A stretch of 64,000 nucleotides of DNA from Brachycybe producta (GCA_036925085.1 JAUPFP010000043.1:942632-1006631), one strand, 5' to 3'. Shown: positions 47,022 through 59,685, counted from the first letter of the stretch. Numbers and translations: made by a program. The notes: a model not told the origin generated them from the letters alone.

Positions 47022-48540
47022 ATGTCATAACAATATCCGTGGTTCCCAAATTTTTGTTTTTCTTCTCTGCTAACGGCACAGTATACAGTATATTATATTT
47101 TACAATAGGTGTGCCGCGATTTTTACTGGTAAAAAAAAAGCCAGTAAAAATCGCGGCACACCTATGTACGACACAGTAGTGTGCTGCCGCAACACAACCT
47201 TTCATTGCCTAACAAAACTAATAGTTTACAAATTGTAATACGAAAGTTTCGTTATGTTTTGATTTTTTTATTATTAAAGTTCACATTTATTTGAAAATAT
47301 TAAATTATATTAAAAAAAATTCAAAATTTCGCGGAAACAATTAGCAAAAACTTGATGTCACACTAAGTGTGCCGTGATACACCTTTTAGAAACCACTGTA
47401 ATAAGAGTGTATATTCAGATAGAAATGAATTATAGATCTTTAATTATTGTTTTAAAAAAATTATCACGTTTGCAATTAAAATAGGATAAATCTAATTTCA
47501 TAATTTAGCTTCACTTAAAATTTTAATTTGAAATTAATGACTTTGTGTAATCAGTAATAAATATGAATTCAATAAAACTAAACTGCAATCAACGGTGTAT
47601 ATGTTTTTTTGTTTATAAATAAATAGATATAAATATTGTGTTTATGTGGAAGAGAAACTATAGGTTTACTATTTGGCTTACAGGGTTACATCTAACCTCA
47701 GATGTACAACCCGTAATTTCGCCTTATTGTTCTCTGTTGGCATATTGACACTTTGAATATTCAGAATGGAACAATTGTCTTAAGAGACTGCATTTGCAAA
47801 ATTACTTCGGAAAATCTCCGCAAAGTCAAAGAGCACTAGCATCGTTTTTCTATTGAGCCCATAGACTCGATGTTAAAGAAAAAAAAACGTTAGTTTTTAG
47901 AATACACAACAGTCGCGGCAAATATGTTTATTTTTCATATTTAAAGTTGTCCAATTGTGATGGTTCAAAGTGCAAATGTGTATTTTAAATATATGCTGAT
48001 CTAGTGATAGATCGTCAAAAAATTGAAAAGTGTGCTTCCATTTTTAAAAAATATTTCAAAATTGCGAATTTTTAACTCGGAGTTTAACATAAGAGTTAGA
48101 AATTCGCGATTTTGAAATAGTTTTTAAAAATAGAACCGCACTTACCAATTTTTTGTCATTCTATTACTCGATTAGCATATATTTAAGGTGCGCATTGCAC
48201 TTTGAAAACTTAATATTGGACAACTTTAAATATGAAAAATAAATACATTGCGCGACTGTGTATTTTTAAAATTAACATTTTTTCTTTAAGAACGGGTCTA
48301 TAGGCTCAATAGCGCTCTTTGTGGAGATTTTTTAAGTAATTTTGGCAAAATAGTTGATTTTTCTGGTAACGGTACGCCATGGCGCCTCAGGCCTATGGGC
48401 CTAAGCAAGAATAATTTCGAAATTCCCGCGTTTAATGATATGCATTAATTCTGTTTATACACGTTAGATGGCAGCACCTCTTTTAATTAATATTGACAGT
48501 GAAAATTACAACTCGCTTTGCATCCGCTATATAGGACTCA
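47022..48540. repeat. Gene-free spacer between array and WASP gene, with a second foldback
   Basis: At about 47090-47170 there is a short perfect hairpin (around AGGTGTGCCGCGATTTTTAC and its complement). About 47800-48350 is a decayed foldback of the same family as 45347-46142. No gene is seen. Confidence 0.6.
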
Positions 48541-48551
48541 TAAACACAGGC

Positions 48552-48690
48552 AGTTCAGCCCAGCACTAAAATTTCGTTTGCCAACCCTTTTATGAGCGCC
48601 ATCACTTTTTAATTGGTTTTTTACTTGGTCTGATGTCATAAAAAGGCGGGATAAACCAAATTTCAATGCTGGGCAGAACTGCTTGCCTTG
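48552..48690. mobile_element. Short palindromic MITE (family A) upstream of WASP
   Basis: ACAGGCAGTTCAGCCCAGCA on the left pairs with TGCTGGGCAGAACTGCTTGCC on the right in shortened form. The inner words are AACCCTTTTATGAGCG and CATAAAAAGGCGGG. It lies about 160 bases before the WASP start codon, so it may overlap the promoter or 5' UTR. Confidence 0.65.
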
Positions 48691-48849
48691 TAAACTACTG
48701 TGAATTTGAAGATTCGAAGTTTCGTGTCTTTTCGTCCATGTTTTTTTTGTGTGTGTTGTCGTTTCACTTTTATGTTGCAGAGAAATGTTTAATTCTCGTT
48801 AAAATTTAACTTATTATTTCGATAAATTGATCTGTAATCGGGCGTCAAG

Positions 48850-51800
48850 ATGAACCAATCGCGTAATAAATCATCCGCTTTGTTGTCAAAAGAAGAAAAC
48901 GAAACTCTTTTCAAACTTCTGGGCAATCGGTGTCAGGTGATTATAAAATATCGGCCCAACTTTTGTTGTTGACGGTCGGTTTTTATTGATAAGTGATCGA
49001 TTTTTATTCTCAATTTGATTAGAAAAGTATCAGACATATAAAATCTAACCACATAATATATGTATATATATATACATTGTAGACACAAGATTTGTTTTAA
49101 GCCATAAAATGTCGTTTAAAACAGATTTCTTTGATTAAATTTTAACGAGTTTTTTTTTTTTTTTCTTCTTCCGTTTTTAGTCTTTAGCAACAGGTGTGGC
49201 CAAATTATTAGTAACGGAACCTCCACATCATAGTCATTGGGAAGTTGTACAAACTGGAGTCGTGTGTTTTACGAAAGATCACTCAAAACGATCGTATTTT
49301 ATTCGTTTCTATGATGTCGAGGTAGAATCTCCTTTTTATTTATTTTTATGTCATTGATTTATGTCATTTATTGTGATATTATTTTGATTGTATGATTATT
49401 TTGATATGATATTATTTTAGCGTAAAACACTTGTTTGGGAGCAGGAAATCTATACACAATTCAAGTATATGCTACCAGCTCAGTTATTCTTTACGTTCGA
49501 AGCTGACGTAAGTGCCGATACGGGATTATTCCGCTTTTATGTCGACTCGAAATGTCGAACGGTTTTTTTTATTGGATTTCAGTCTTGTCAAGCGGCTTTC
49601 CAGTTTGCCGACGAAACGGAAAAGAATGATTTCTGTCGCATAATGGACGAGAAATTAAATAGGCATCGAGTTAACCGTCGGAACGCATCGCGAAGAAGAT
49701 CGACTCCTCCGCAGCAGAAACAACCCGTTTATAACGGTAATTCGAAGATGATGCCAACATCTGCGAACGGTGACAGCTTCTAGTTTTTAATTTTTAAGCA
49801 GTTTGTAAAAGAAATCGGTGGTTTTTTTTTTAATCAGCACCGTTTGGATCTTTGGGGACGAAAGATTCTAATCAGAATCTGACAAAACGTTCAAAATCGA
49901 AGAAAGATCAAAAGAAGCTGAAGTTGACGAAGAACGATATCGGATTGCCGACACAGTTTCGGCATATTCAGCACGTCGGTTGGGATCCCGAGAAAGGATT
50001 CGATGTAATGAAACATTTTAAGTAGTTATTGAAGTGCATCTTAACGTCTGCGGTTTTTTTTAAATGTGCTTTTATTTAAAGTGCGACAACTTGGATGACG
50101 AGTTGAAAGATTTCTTTACACGTGCCGGCGTATCTGACAGCCAACTGAACGATTCCGAGACGAGGAAGTTCATTTACGATTTTATTCAAGAGAACGGCGG
50201 TGTCGAAGCGGCCAAACGAGACATTAAAAATTGCATCATACCAACAAGCGAGGTTCAAGTTCCACCTCCTGTTCCTCAGAGACAGCCGCCGATGCATTCG
50301 ACTTCTGTAAGTCGTACGTCGTCTTCGGCTTCGCGCGGATTTGCCCCTCCTCCTCCGACACAAGCTGCACATCCGTCTCAGCCTCGAAACGTAACTTCGG
50401 CCGGCATTCCACCGCCTCCTCCTCCGACGAGACCGCTTCCTCAAGTTCCTAATGCTGTACCTCCACCTCCGCCTCCTAGTCGTGTCTTGCCATCCGTCCC
50501 CGCTGCCCCTGTCGTTGCAATAGCACCAAGTTCTGGTGCTCCTCCTCCGCCACCTCCACCGCCGCCGCCGCCTCCTCCACCACCGCCTCCTCCTATGATG
50601 GTTTCGTCAGAAGATGGTTTGGACGATTTGGCTGACGGAACGTTCGACATTCAGTCGGAACTTACGAAACAGATCACCGGTGGTTTGAAACTTAAGGTCT
50701 TAATCCCAACATAAGAAATTGAATCGAATGTGTTCAAAAATTAAGTCATTTTTATTTTAATATAATCGTTCAGAAAGTTGAGAAAAATACTAACCAGGCT
50801 CCGGTGGCGGCACCTCGCGACGAATTGTTGGAACAGATTCGGCAGGGTAAAGCGTTACGTCACGTAAGTTCAAACATCGTTGTTATGTATACGGTAATAA
50901 TTGCAAGAGTGTGTCGGAATTTCAAAAAGAATATCTTATTTTTGAATTGTTCTGTTCATTATTGGTTTTGTTTGGGTTTTGTCGATGTTTTTCTTTGGCG
51001 ATGCGTTCGTTAGGTGGACATGGAAGCGTTAGGCGAACAGCGGCGCTCCATTGTGGACGCTCGCGGTCAACTTTTGGCAGATATACGACGTGGTATAACG
51101 TTAAGGCCCGTAGGTGAACGGGTAAGGCGCGCACGTGTGCCGACCCCCTCTCCCTCCCTCTCCGCTCATTTACTCGATATGTCTAATTCACTTCTTAAAA
51201 TCTAATTTGCTTGGTTGGTGTTTAATTATTTGTGGCTAATTAGCTTTGTTTGGTGTGTGTTAGTTTGTAGGTTAGCAATTTTTTGTTCGATTGTCGAAAC
51301 AAATGCAGTCGACTGGGCATGTTACTTTCTTTTAATTAACAATTCGTGTTTGTTTATCTGAACTTTGGATAAGTTTTTTTATTCTAACAAAAAGATGAAA
51401 CGATAAAAAAGGGTCTACATTTTAGAAGAAGAAATTCAAAGTTTTTGTTTTCACAAAAAAAAGAAGAAGAAAATACTTACTCGGAAAAAGTGGCTCTCTG
51501 TGATTGGTGAAATTGAATTTTTATGTCAGTGTATAGTTTCTTTACTTGCAAGACCTATTGAAACTAGTAGGGAAAAATAATGAATGCACGAATATTTCAT
51601 CATGATTTATTTTTTAACATGTTATGTGTCAGTTTATAAATGGCCTTGAGGAGGAACACTAATGGCTAGTACACACCAGGATTCGTTGTTGCGATACATT
51701 GTTTGCGGGGCCGCTCCAATACATTGTTTGCCGGGCACAATCGCAAATGACGCGATTCAGCCCCGCAATAATGTTTCAAAGTTTCCCATTTGGGTGGGAG

Positions 51801-53269
51801 TCAAGAAACATGAATCTGAGCTGACGCAATTCAGCCCTGAAACATTTAAATAGTGTTGCTGGTCTTAATCGCAACGGGCGCGATTCAGCCCCGCAACAAT
51901 GTATCACAACAAAGAATCCTGGTGTGAACTAACCTTGAGAAACTAGAACGGTGTCTAAAACACTTAATAGGAATTTTCATGTTGCTGTCTTTCAAAGGAA
52001 ACTTTTTTTATGTTTTGCTTAAAGTTGTGTCATTTTCAAACTCACACGAAAAGCTTATTTTGAAAGATTATCAATATGAAAATACCTTTTAAGTGATTGA
52101 GCTATCCTTCTAGTTTCTAAAACACTTTCTAAGTTTCTCTTAATTTTGCTTCGGAAAGAGTGAAAAACTCGGGGTTAGAGGAACGTTTATGCTTTAAAAA
52201 GATGTTCTTTAAACGTACGAGCCTTACGCTTGTATCATCATGAGACGGTCCGTTTTTTTTTCCTGGACTTTTTTAGTTTTTAACGGCAAAGAATTGAAGT
52301 ATTTTGCGACTGTGAATATACAAACTTTTTATGCCTGCATTAGAATCGAGTTTTGTAAAGTTCCGATTATCCGAGGTTTCGTGTTATCCGAGCTAGTCTT
52401 TTGAACACAATTTTGTAAAATTTGCTTATTCTTTTTCTTGTAGTACATAAGCTATCTTCTTTAAGGGCAGGAATGAGGGAGATCTTAGAGGGGAAGGGTA
52501 AATGTTCGTAAGCTCAGTATACGAAACGTTTCCGTGTTAACCGAGTTTGCCTCGTCTCCGAGCTGTTCTTGGTCCTCATTAGTTCGGATAATCGGGACTC
52601 TACTGTACTTCGTTTCTTAGAAGTAAATTATTCACTTTTTAGGTGCAGATTTAGTTAACTAGAATAGAAAACATTTAACAATGGAAAAACGTTTGATTAA
52701 TCGGTTGAAAACTTAAGTATGAGTCGTGACTTTTGAGTGCAAGTGTTAAGTTTAATGAGCCAATAGTTTCGTTTGACTCGAACGCATACCGAAATGAGGA
52801 AATAGAATCGTTGTTGATGCATTTTGAGGGACATAATGACAACAACAAAAAATAACACACTACTGTGTGCATGTGTGTTTTGTAGAAGCTGACAACAACT
52901 CACTCGTTTTATTGTTTGCTAATGTTTGTTTGCTTTGAAGCGTAATATTTTTTTAGGGATAACATTTGAATATATGTTGCATTTTTTTTAAATGTTGTAA
53001 AGGTAAAGGAACAAACTAAACCTATGCCTGTGTCTCAAGCTGGATTATCCGGTGCCTTGGCAAGAGCCCTTCGAGATAGGGCCATGGCTATTCAGTCGGG
53101 TAAGAAATTGAATTTGAAAAATCACTCTGGAAGCAGCCAAGAAGGCCTGTAGCAGAGAGGCACGAGTGTCAAAATTTCGAGTTTTTTCATCGTTTTGTTT
53201 TTTTCAGAGGAAAGTTCTAGTGACGATGACGGTAGCGAAGAAGTGGACGATGACGAATGGGATGATTAA
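48850..53269 (+). CDS. WASp: Wiskott-Aldrich syndrome protein family member (WASP/N-WASP), 535 aa, ten exons
   Basis: The exons are 48850-48936, 49181-49321, 49421-49507, 49583-49736, 49838-50004, 50082-50696, 50774-50863, 51014-51121, 53003-53099 and 53208-53269 (1608 nt). WH1 lies at about residues 18-130 (HWEVVQTGVVCF, TLVWEQEIYTQFKY, FFTFEADSCQAAFQFADE). A basic stretch precedes CRIB at 191-212 (IGLPTQFRHIQHVGWDPEKG), and the GTPase-binding helices run to about 255 (LKDFFTRAGVSDSQLNDSET). A proline-rich region with an uninterrupted run of about 17 Pro ends near 390. WH2 motifs are at 432-448 (RDELLEQIRQGKALRHV) and 464-480 (RGQLLADIRRGITLRPV). The central helix is at 497-515 and the acidic end is DDDEWDD. 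The family carries Cdc42 signals to Arp2/3 actin nucleation. A 75-nt intron in WH1 is in frame and stop-free. AATAAA follows at 53304. Confidence 0.95.
51660..51945. mobile_element. MITE in WASP intron 8
   Basis: The left end TAGTACACACCAGGATTCGT pairs with the right end ...AAGAATCCTGGTGTGAACTA. Inner inverted words are TTGCGATACATTGTTTGC and GCAACAATGTATCACAAC. A family J copy follows directly (51930-52205). The open frame on the + strand is inside the element. Confidence 0.75.
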
Positions 53270-54453
53270 TATAGGAATTATTAGTTAAATGAAACAAATT
53301 GACAATAAAAAGGTTTGTTATTAATATTATTATCATTATTATTATTATATATCAAGATTCTCATTGTTGGGTCACTGACAAATTTCAAAATAAATTGTAA
53401 ATTTGGAAGTGTTTTATAAAAAATTTCGGTGAAGTTTTAATTTATTTTCACAAATATGTTTGAACATCAAAACAGTTTTCACAACAAGATTAAAAGGGTC
53501 TCATAGGTCAGTACAATTCTGGTGATTATTACAGGTACGGTAGCACAGTGGAGATATAGCCCCTTCCGCTTGTGGTGCTGGAGATCATGGGTTCGAATTC
53601 CGGTTGTTGTGTTTGTCTTTCATAAATTTTTCCGTCATAACGCAGGCGGAAGCAGCCTTTCGTAAAAATCATTTTTGACAAATCCGTCTCGTATGTCGCA
53701 TCTTTCATCATACATCATCGTCATTAAACTGACCGACCCCGCTCGGTACGGGGTCAATGGAAACGAAGAAGATTACAGGTACGAGCGTTAATAGAATTAT
53801 AGGATTCTCGTGTTTGTAGTCGATTGAACTATGGATTGCTTTTGTTAACGCGGTCGTTTTTGCTGATATTATGCAAAGAAGCTCTTCAAAAACCATAAAC
53901 TGAATAGAGTGACCGAAATTCAATAATCGCATTTTTCGAAATGTTGTTCGCTGGTGGTCGTCTTTTTGTGACACCACTTCTCGGAATGAGTTTTATTTGT
54001 ATTCATTGGAAACATTTATTTTTTTTAAAAAAAAAAATACGCTGATCTCTTGAGTATGCTTTCGATTAGGAACTGCTTACTAGCCTCCAAGCTAAGGCTG
54101 TGTTGTTAATATAGGTTGTGCTAAAGGCGCAAAATACGACCAAAAAAAAGCTGTACATTATGCTTGCTTAGAATCTAAGCGGCTCATAATAGAGAATTTA
54201 CAAATAAAGTAAAGTTTACATGTATAAAGTGATAAAATACTGATAATTCGCTAAGCAATTAAAAGATTTATTACAAAAAAAAGCTTAAAAAGCATTAAAA
54301 CTAGAGGTGGGACGAATCCTAAATTTTCTCGAATCCGAATCCTTCATATAAGAATCTTACATTATTCATTAAGATACAAATAAATGAAATAATATTAAGT
54401 AATAAAAAAAGTGTGGCAAACTACGGAGCTGATAGTGAAAATAATTTTCATTA
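53270..54453. other. Gene-free spacer downstream of WASP
   Basis: It contains a TTA/ATT-rich stretch (about 53320-53350) just after the WASP polyadenylation signal. A family D fragment starting AGAGGTGGGACGAATCC lies at 54303-54420. No further gene is recognised; the antisense open frames at 53529-53977 show no known domain. Confidence 0.5.
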
Positions 54454-54616
54454 CAGTTGACACTTTTTTTCTGTCAATTGACACTTTTTTTTCTGTCAAT
54501 TGACACTTTTTTTTCTGTCAATTGACACTTTTTTTCTGTCAATTGACACTTTTTTTCTGTCAATTGACACTTTTTTTCTGTCAATTGACACTTTTTTTTT
54601 TCTGTCGATTGACACT
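54454..54616. repeat. Tandem repeat of a 20-22 bp unit containing TGTCAATTGACA
   Basis: Seven to eight copies of TGTCAATTGACACTTTTTTT-like units, varying mainly in the length of the T run. Each unit holds the 12-bp palindrome TGTCAATTGACA. The array ends about 140 bases from the 3' side of the tRNA gene. Confidence 0.85.
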
Positions 54617-54758
54617 TCGTTAAACCTTTCTGCATAAAATGGCAAATTAATTAAAGTAAAAACTATTGTGTTTGCTGGGTTGTAAAAAATAGCCCTTTTT
54701 TGCTATAATTTATTCGATTTATTTAAACTTTAAAAAAAGTAAAAAAATAAAAACACGT

Positions 54759-54830
54759 GTTTCCGCCCGGGATCGAACCGGGGACCTTGCGCGTGTGAAG
54801 CGCACGTGATAACCACTACACCACGGAAAC
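54759..54830 (-). tRNA. tRNA-Val, anticodon CAC
   Basis: On the - strand the 72 bases begin GTTTCCGTGGTGTAGTGG and end CCGGGCGGAAAC. The acceptor stem GTTTCCG/CGGAAAC pairs perfectly. The D arm carries the A-box-like GTGGTGTAGTGG. The anticodon arm is TGCGC/GCGCA around the loop TTCACAC, giving anticodon CAC for valine. The T arm is CCCGG TTCGATC CCGGG, containing the B box GGTTCGATCC. Sequence and stems match the eukaryotic tRNA-Val pattern closely. No intron is present and CCA is not encoded. It lies alone between WASP and the ETS gene. Confidence 0.95.
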
Positions 54831-54839
54831 AACTTGTGT

Positions 54840-56460
54840 GTCGGATCTCTACGATAGATTTTTGAAAGGATTTCTTCTCCTTCTAGTAACTACGTGAATG
54901 ATGACAAGTATGTTTGACGTCATTGGGTTTTTATTTTTTGCAAATGACGTCAGTGCTGCTCTCGTTTAATTGGGTGGAGTTTAATTTGAAAGTAAAAATG
55001 AGAAATTTGTCGTTGTACTTTTTTTCTTACTACTTTCAGTGAGTGGTGACATTTGTCGTGTACAATGTGTGTAGCTAATGGACTGAACCACGTGGAGATT
55101 GCTCGTTATTCAGGGTCACGATTTTGGCGCTAAAAGCTTTGGCGCCTTGTGATATATATTTTTTCGAGGAAATCTTTTTTTTTTAACATAAAGTTTAGTT
55201 TAGCGGAAAAAAAAGTTTTAATCGAACTTTTGCTCTTATTATATTGGGATTTTTTTTTGACAAGAGTCTTGCCCAAAACACATAATTATAAACAGGTAAT
55301 TACTATATTTTTAACACATGTAAAGTTTATTTTAATTTTTATTATATTTTATTTTATTATTATTATTTTTATTATATTTTATTATTATTATTTTTGTTAT
55401 TATATTTTATTATTATTATATTTTAGTTTATATGTTTTATGTTTTATTTATATTGTTAATTTAATTTATGAAATATTTTAAATTTAAATATTGATTTTTA
55501 GTCTTGTGAGGTGCAAAATGATGAGTAACTTGGCCATGTTTTTTTTTAGAAACTAGAAGGGCTTTTTTTATGTCAGTTTGAGAAATGACCCAACTATAAA
55601 AAAAAGTTTATTTTGAAAGAAATTAACATGAAAATACACCCTTTTAAGTTAATGAGCTACCCTTCTAGTTTCTAAAAACCCCTTTATAGCCTCATTATTC
55701 TTAATTATTCTTAATGAGTGATGGTGTGATGTTAGATTTTATATTACTCATCATTTATTTGACTTTAAAGTGAGAATCCGGTTGCGTTTAGTATGTTTTT
55801 TTTTGTGTCTCTCATTCTAAACCCGGAACTTGTTAATGTAGGTTGAAACAAATTCCTCCTTTTCACTCAGTCTGTAAATTAAACTAAACGTAATAGTAGC
55901 CAATGTTAAAATATGAATATAAGCTGTATATAGTTGCCATGGTAACACCTCCTTTCCACCCATCTCAGGTGTGATGATGCACTTTCTAGAGAAAGTGGAT
56001 GACGTCATCTTGATGACCTACTCTTTTATTTTTTTTATTTTCGGAAATCTGATTATGATTCATAGAAAAAAACAAACAAATTTTGCAATTTCGTCACTAT
56101 GTAACAATGCCTAGGTTAATTAAGTTATTAAAATTAAATGCAAATCAGTTAGCAAATTGCTGGAAAGTATTATTAGAATGTTTCTATTTGTGGTATTGGA
56201 ACTGGTTTACAGTGACTGTTGGTTGTCCCTCTTGACATTCTCGCATATCATTAAATAACACGTCTAGCCCCAGGGTAAGGGGAGGGGTCGTTTCAAGTGC
56301 CTCGGGTTTTGAAGGTTACATCAAGATGAACTTTGAACTTAAAAAGTTTGAGAAGAATTAAATGAATGCGGTTTCATGACGATATATTTCAAAATAAATA
56401 ATTTTATTGTGATATTGGCCTATTGAAGCCTATTCAAGTTGAAAAAATGTAATGAGAGCC
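54840..56460. repeat. Gene-free AT-rich spacer
   Basis: About 55320-55480 is a TTATT/TTATA low-complexity tract that produces a spurious open frame. A family J half-copy is at 55505-55690. No gene is recognised. Confidence 0.5.
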
Positions 56461-56461
56461 T

Positions 56462-56765
56462 AGTACCTAGTACACACCTGATAATTTAAATGCATTTAAA
56501 TAATAAATGTATCTACAGAGCCCTGTGAAGGACAAACAAGCAATATGTCGAATTCAATTTATTCAGTTAATAATCTGAAAATATTGAGTTAATACTTATA
56601 TTATAATATGTAAATTATTTGACAAAATATTGATTTAGTATTTGAATTTAAAATATTAATAATAAAGTCAATTTTTAATTTGGTTCATGTCCTTAACTGG
56701 ATTCCGTATATAATTCACCTAAACACATTTAATTTGAATTCATTTAACTCATGTATGTACAAGGT
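56462..56765. mobile_element. MITE family G copy
   Basis: Same repeat as at 44043 and 59366: ends CCTAGTACACACCTG and GTATGTACAAGGTATA, interior CACATTTAATTTGAATTC. It abuts a family H MITE with almost no spacer. Confidence 0.7.
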
Positions 56766-56767
56766 AT

Positions 56768-57252
56768 AAAGCCCCCTTTACACCTACAATTAGTTCTTAA
56801 ATAAATGTATAAATTAATTTATAAATGTGACATTGCATGTGTTATAACGACGTGAATGTTAAATTATTTGTTCAAAGTTGCATTAATTTAGAAGATGTTC
56901 TATTTTTCTTAAATGATCACATCTATACTAGAGTGCTTTCTCAGGATCACCATCATTCTCATGTAATTTACAAAGCTATGTAGGATGCGCTCTGCAACAT
57001 ATTTAGCACACCTCTCTTGTCTAGAAGGTCACAAGGTCACCTATATATACTATAAACTGTCACACTACGCACTGTTCTGCGCACTTTATATAACTTAAAA
57101 TGTTCGAATACTTTTTACTTGTGTATAACAGGCGATTTGACACTTATAAATTAATTTATACATTTTTTGTAACAAATCATTCACAAAAACATTCATCATT
57201 TAATTGACATAAAAATGCAAGTAAAAATTGTAGGTCTAAAGGGGGCTTTAGA
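56768..57252. mobile_element. MITE family H, copy 2
   Basis: The left end AAAGCCCCCTTTACACCTAC pairs with the right end GTAGGTCTAAAGGGGGCTTT. The interior matches 14866-15356, including ATAAATGTATAAATTAATTT and AGTTGCATTAATTTAGAAGA. Confidence 0.75.
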
Positions 57253-58510
57253 GAGAGAGAGAGAAAAAAAAAAGATCATTGAGATAAGGAAATATTTTTA
57301 ATAATATTTATTTTCTTGAATTTTGTTTTTAATATTTTACAACAAATTTTTGTTAGCTTGTGAATAGCGCTGACTGATAATTTTTTATTCTGTTGTGTAA
57401 CATCAATCATAAGTAAGGCCTTGTTTCCATTGGGAGGAAAATCTGAGTAATTTTTGAAAATTTCAACTGGTGAAAAATTGAATAAACGTGACTTTTGCCT
57501 ATGATAGTGAATGGGCGGGCGTCACGTGCGTTCTATTTTTCACTAATTGAAATTTCAAAAAAGTTGAAATTTTCATCCCAGTGGAAACAAGGCCACAACA
57601 TTTATGCAAATAAATGTGCAAATTTTTTTTTTTTTTAGAAATTGTGCGTTTTATGCATATAAAAAACCAATCCAATAATGTCAAATGTGGTTGAAACTTT
57701 TTCTTTTACAATTAATTATGATTAATTAAAATCATAGCTTTAATAACAAGTACCAAAAAAAAACAGAAAAAATTAAAGTAATTTAGTGTCGAATGTTTTT
57801 TTTAAAACGTCTAAGACGTTACTTAGGCCAAAGTGAAATTTAAAAACTCTTCATAGACTTACTATAGAGAGTTTTTTTTTGTCTTGCATTATGTTTTAAG
57901 TTTAACTTTGTTTTAAGAAACGTTTTTTTAGTACGGGGTTAAGTTGGTTTTATTTGTGTAAATTTACGTCTCTCGAACTTTGTTTATTCGGTCTTTCAGG
58001 TGCAAAATGAAGAGAAACTTGCACGTGCTTTAGAAACTAGAAGGGTAGTTCAATCACTTAAGTTTAGTAATTTCATGTTGATGTTTTTCTTATGAAAAAA
58101 AAAACTTTGGTGGAGCTATTGAAATTTGTATGGCGATATTATCGATATCTAGTAATTGAAATGGTTGAGAGAATTTGATATTAATTATGAATACATTAAA
58201 CGAATGCAGTGAGTGACAAAAAATGTCATTATTTACTCTTGTGTTTTTTTTTTCTTTTGTTTTTAAAATTCTCTTGAGTGGGAGGAGCCATCAAAATGAC
58301 AGTATTGACTATTTTTATATTAACACTTATAAGTGAAAAGAAAAATATAGGCAGTTAATTTTAATTTTCCTGAGTTTTAATTGCATTTTCTAATTAAATA
58401 TTTAATTTTCTAAAAATCCAGAGTTTCCAGGTTTCTAATGTAGCTGGGACCTTTGAGCTTAAAAGCCATGTGTCAGGAGGGGGAGGGGGATTGCTCCCGA
58501 TCACATATGA
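57253..58510. repeat. Gene-free spacer with GA microsatellite, a small MITE and a family J fragment
   Basis: A short (GA)n and A-run lies at 57250-57275. The second copy of the gene 7 intron MITE is at 57415-57598. A family J half-copy is at 57990-58110. I see nothing coding. Confidence 0.5.
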
Positions 58511-58513
58511 TTG

Positions 58514-58709
58514 ACAGGCATCTATAGACAGCTTCAGAACTTCTTTGGCTCCGCCCTTTCATGAACGTCATCAATTTCTAATTGGTTTGTTAGTGGGTCT
58601 GATGACACATCATGCCCCGCCCTTTTTATTTATAATTGGTTGATATTTGGTCTGACGCTCACAAAAGGGTGGAGCCAAAGAAATTCTAAAGCTGTCTGCA
58701 GATGCCTGT
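58514..58709. mobile_element. Mutator-like palindromic MITE with target duplication CATATGATTG
   Basis: The left end ACAGGCATCTATAGACAGC pairs with the right end GCTGTCTGCAGATGCCTGT. The inner arms are TTGGCTCCGCCCTTTCATGA and its inverted partner. The ten bases CATATGATTG flank both sides (58504-58513 and 58710-58719). It is closely similar to the copy at 29671-29864. It appears to have inserted into the reverse-strand LINE fragment, whose sequence resumes after it. Confidence 0.8.
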
Positions 58710-59365
58710 CATATGATTGTCATTCAGGTAAAACAAGACATTATTGTTAATTTGAAATTACTGTCTTAACAAAGAACTATCAACTGGAAGAGAATTCCAT
58801 AGTCTAATAACATTTGGGAAAAAAAGACCAAGTCCTTGAATGCCAGTGTCTTCCCTTACGAGGATGTGTATTCAGTAAGCCATTAAGTATAACAGACCTA
58901 TTTTACATTTTCTTTATCCCATGTGTGGGTGCTTTGGATATAAAACGCAACCTGTGGTTAGCTTTACTGCCTGCATTGGTTATGCGTTCTTTCCAAAGCA
59001 TGTCGTTTATTTTGAAAGATATCAGATTGAAAATAATACCATTAAGTGATTGAACTACCCTTCTAGTTACTAAAAGACTTTGTAGTTTCTATTAATTTTG
59101 TTCTTCTGAAAGATAGAACAATCAATCAAGAGTTCGAAAGTCAGCTGTTCATCATCATACATGATTATTATTGCACATAATGACACTCATTATGATGTGT
59201 AGTAGTATCACAGTAATACCTACATGTAAAAGGGGATTGAAACTGTCCTTATGCGTTTTCTACGTTTTCTCCACAAACTTTAAAAGTTTTAGACTTTTTT
59301 GACAAAGCTTTAGAAAATTAATATTTAGGAGAGAGAAAAATATTAAAAATTATGCCATTGAGTAT

Positions 59366-59685
59366 TACCTAGTACACACACACACCTGATAATTTAAATG
59401 CATTTAAATAATAAACGGTGTTCTACAGAGAGCCCTATGAAGGGCAAACAAACAATATGTCGCCGAATTCAATTTATTCAGTTAATAATCTAAAAATAGT
59501 GAGTTAATAACTTAAATATAATTTATAAACTATTGACAAAGTATTGATTTAGTATTTCAATTTTAAAATATTAATAATAAAGTCAATTTTTATTTGGTGT
59601 TCATGTCCTTAACAGGATTCCGTATAATTCACCTAAACACATTTAATTTGAATTCATTTAACTCATGTGTGTACCAGGTATAATA
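59366..59685. mobile_element. MITE family G copy
   Basis: The ends are TTACCTAGTACACACACAC and GTGTGTACCAGGTATAA, the best preserved inverted pair of the family. Confidence 0.75.

Noticed and set aside
49469-49783. Separate 104-residue gene
   Set aside because: It is the read-through of WASP exons 3 and 4 with the small in-frame intron retained; the first part is WH1 sequence.
50076-50650. Antisense Arg-rich and poly-Gly reading frames
   Set aside because: They are complements of the WASP proline-rich exon and have no independent support.
55149-55481. Hydrophobic 110-residue open frame resembling a membrane protein
   Set aside because: It is translated from a TTATT/TTATA low-complexity tract, with no conserved motif.
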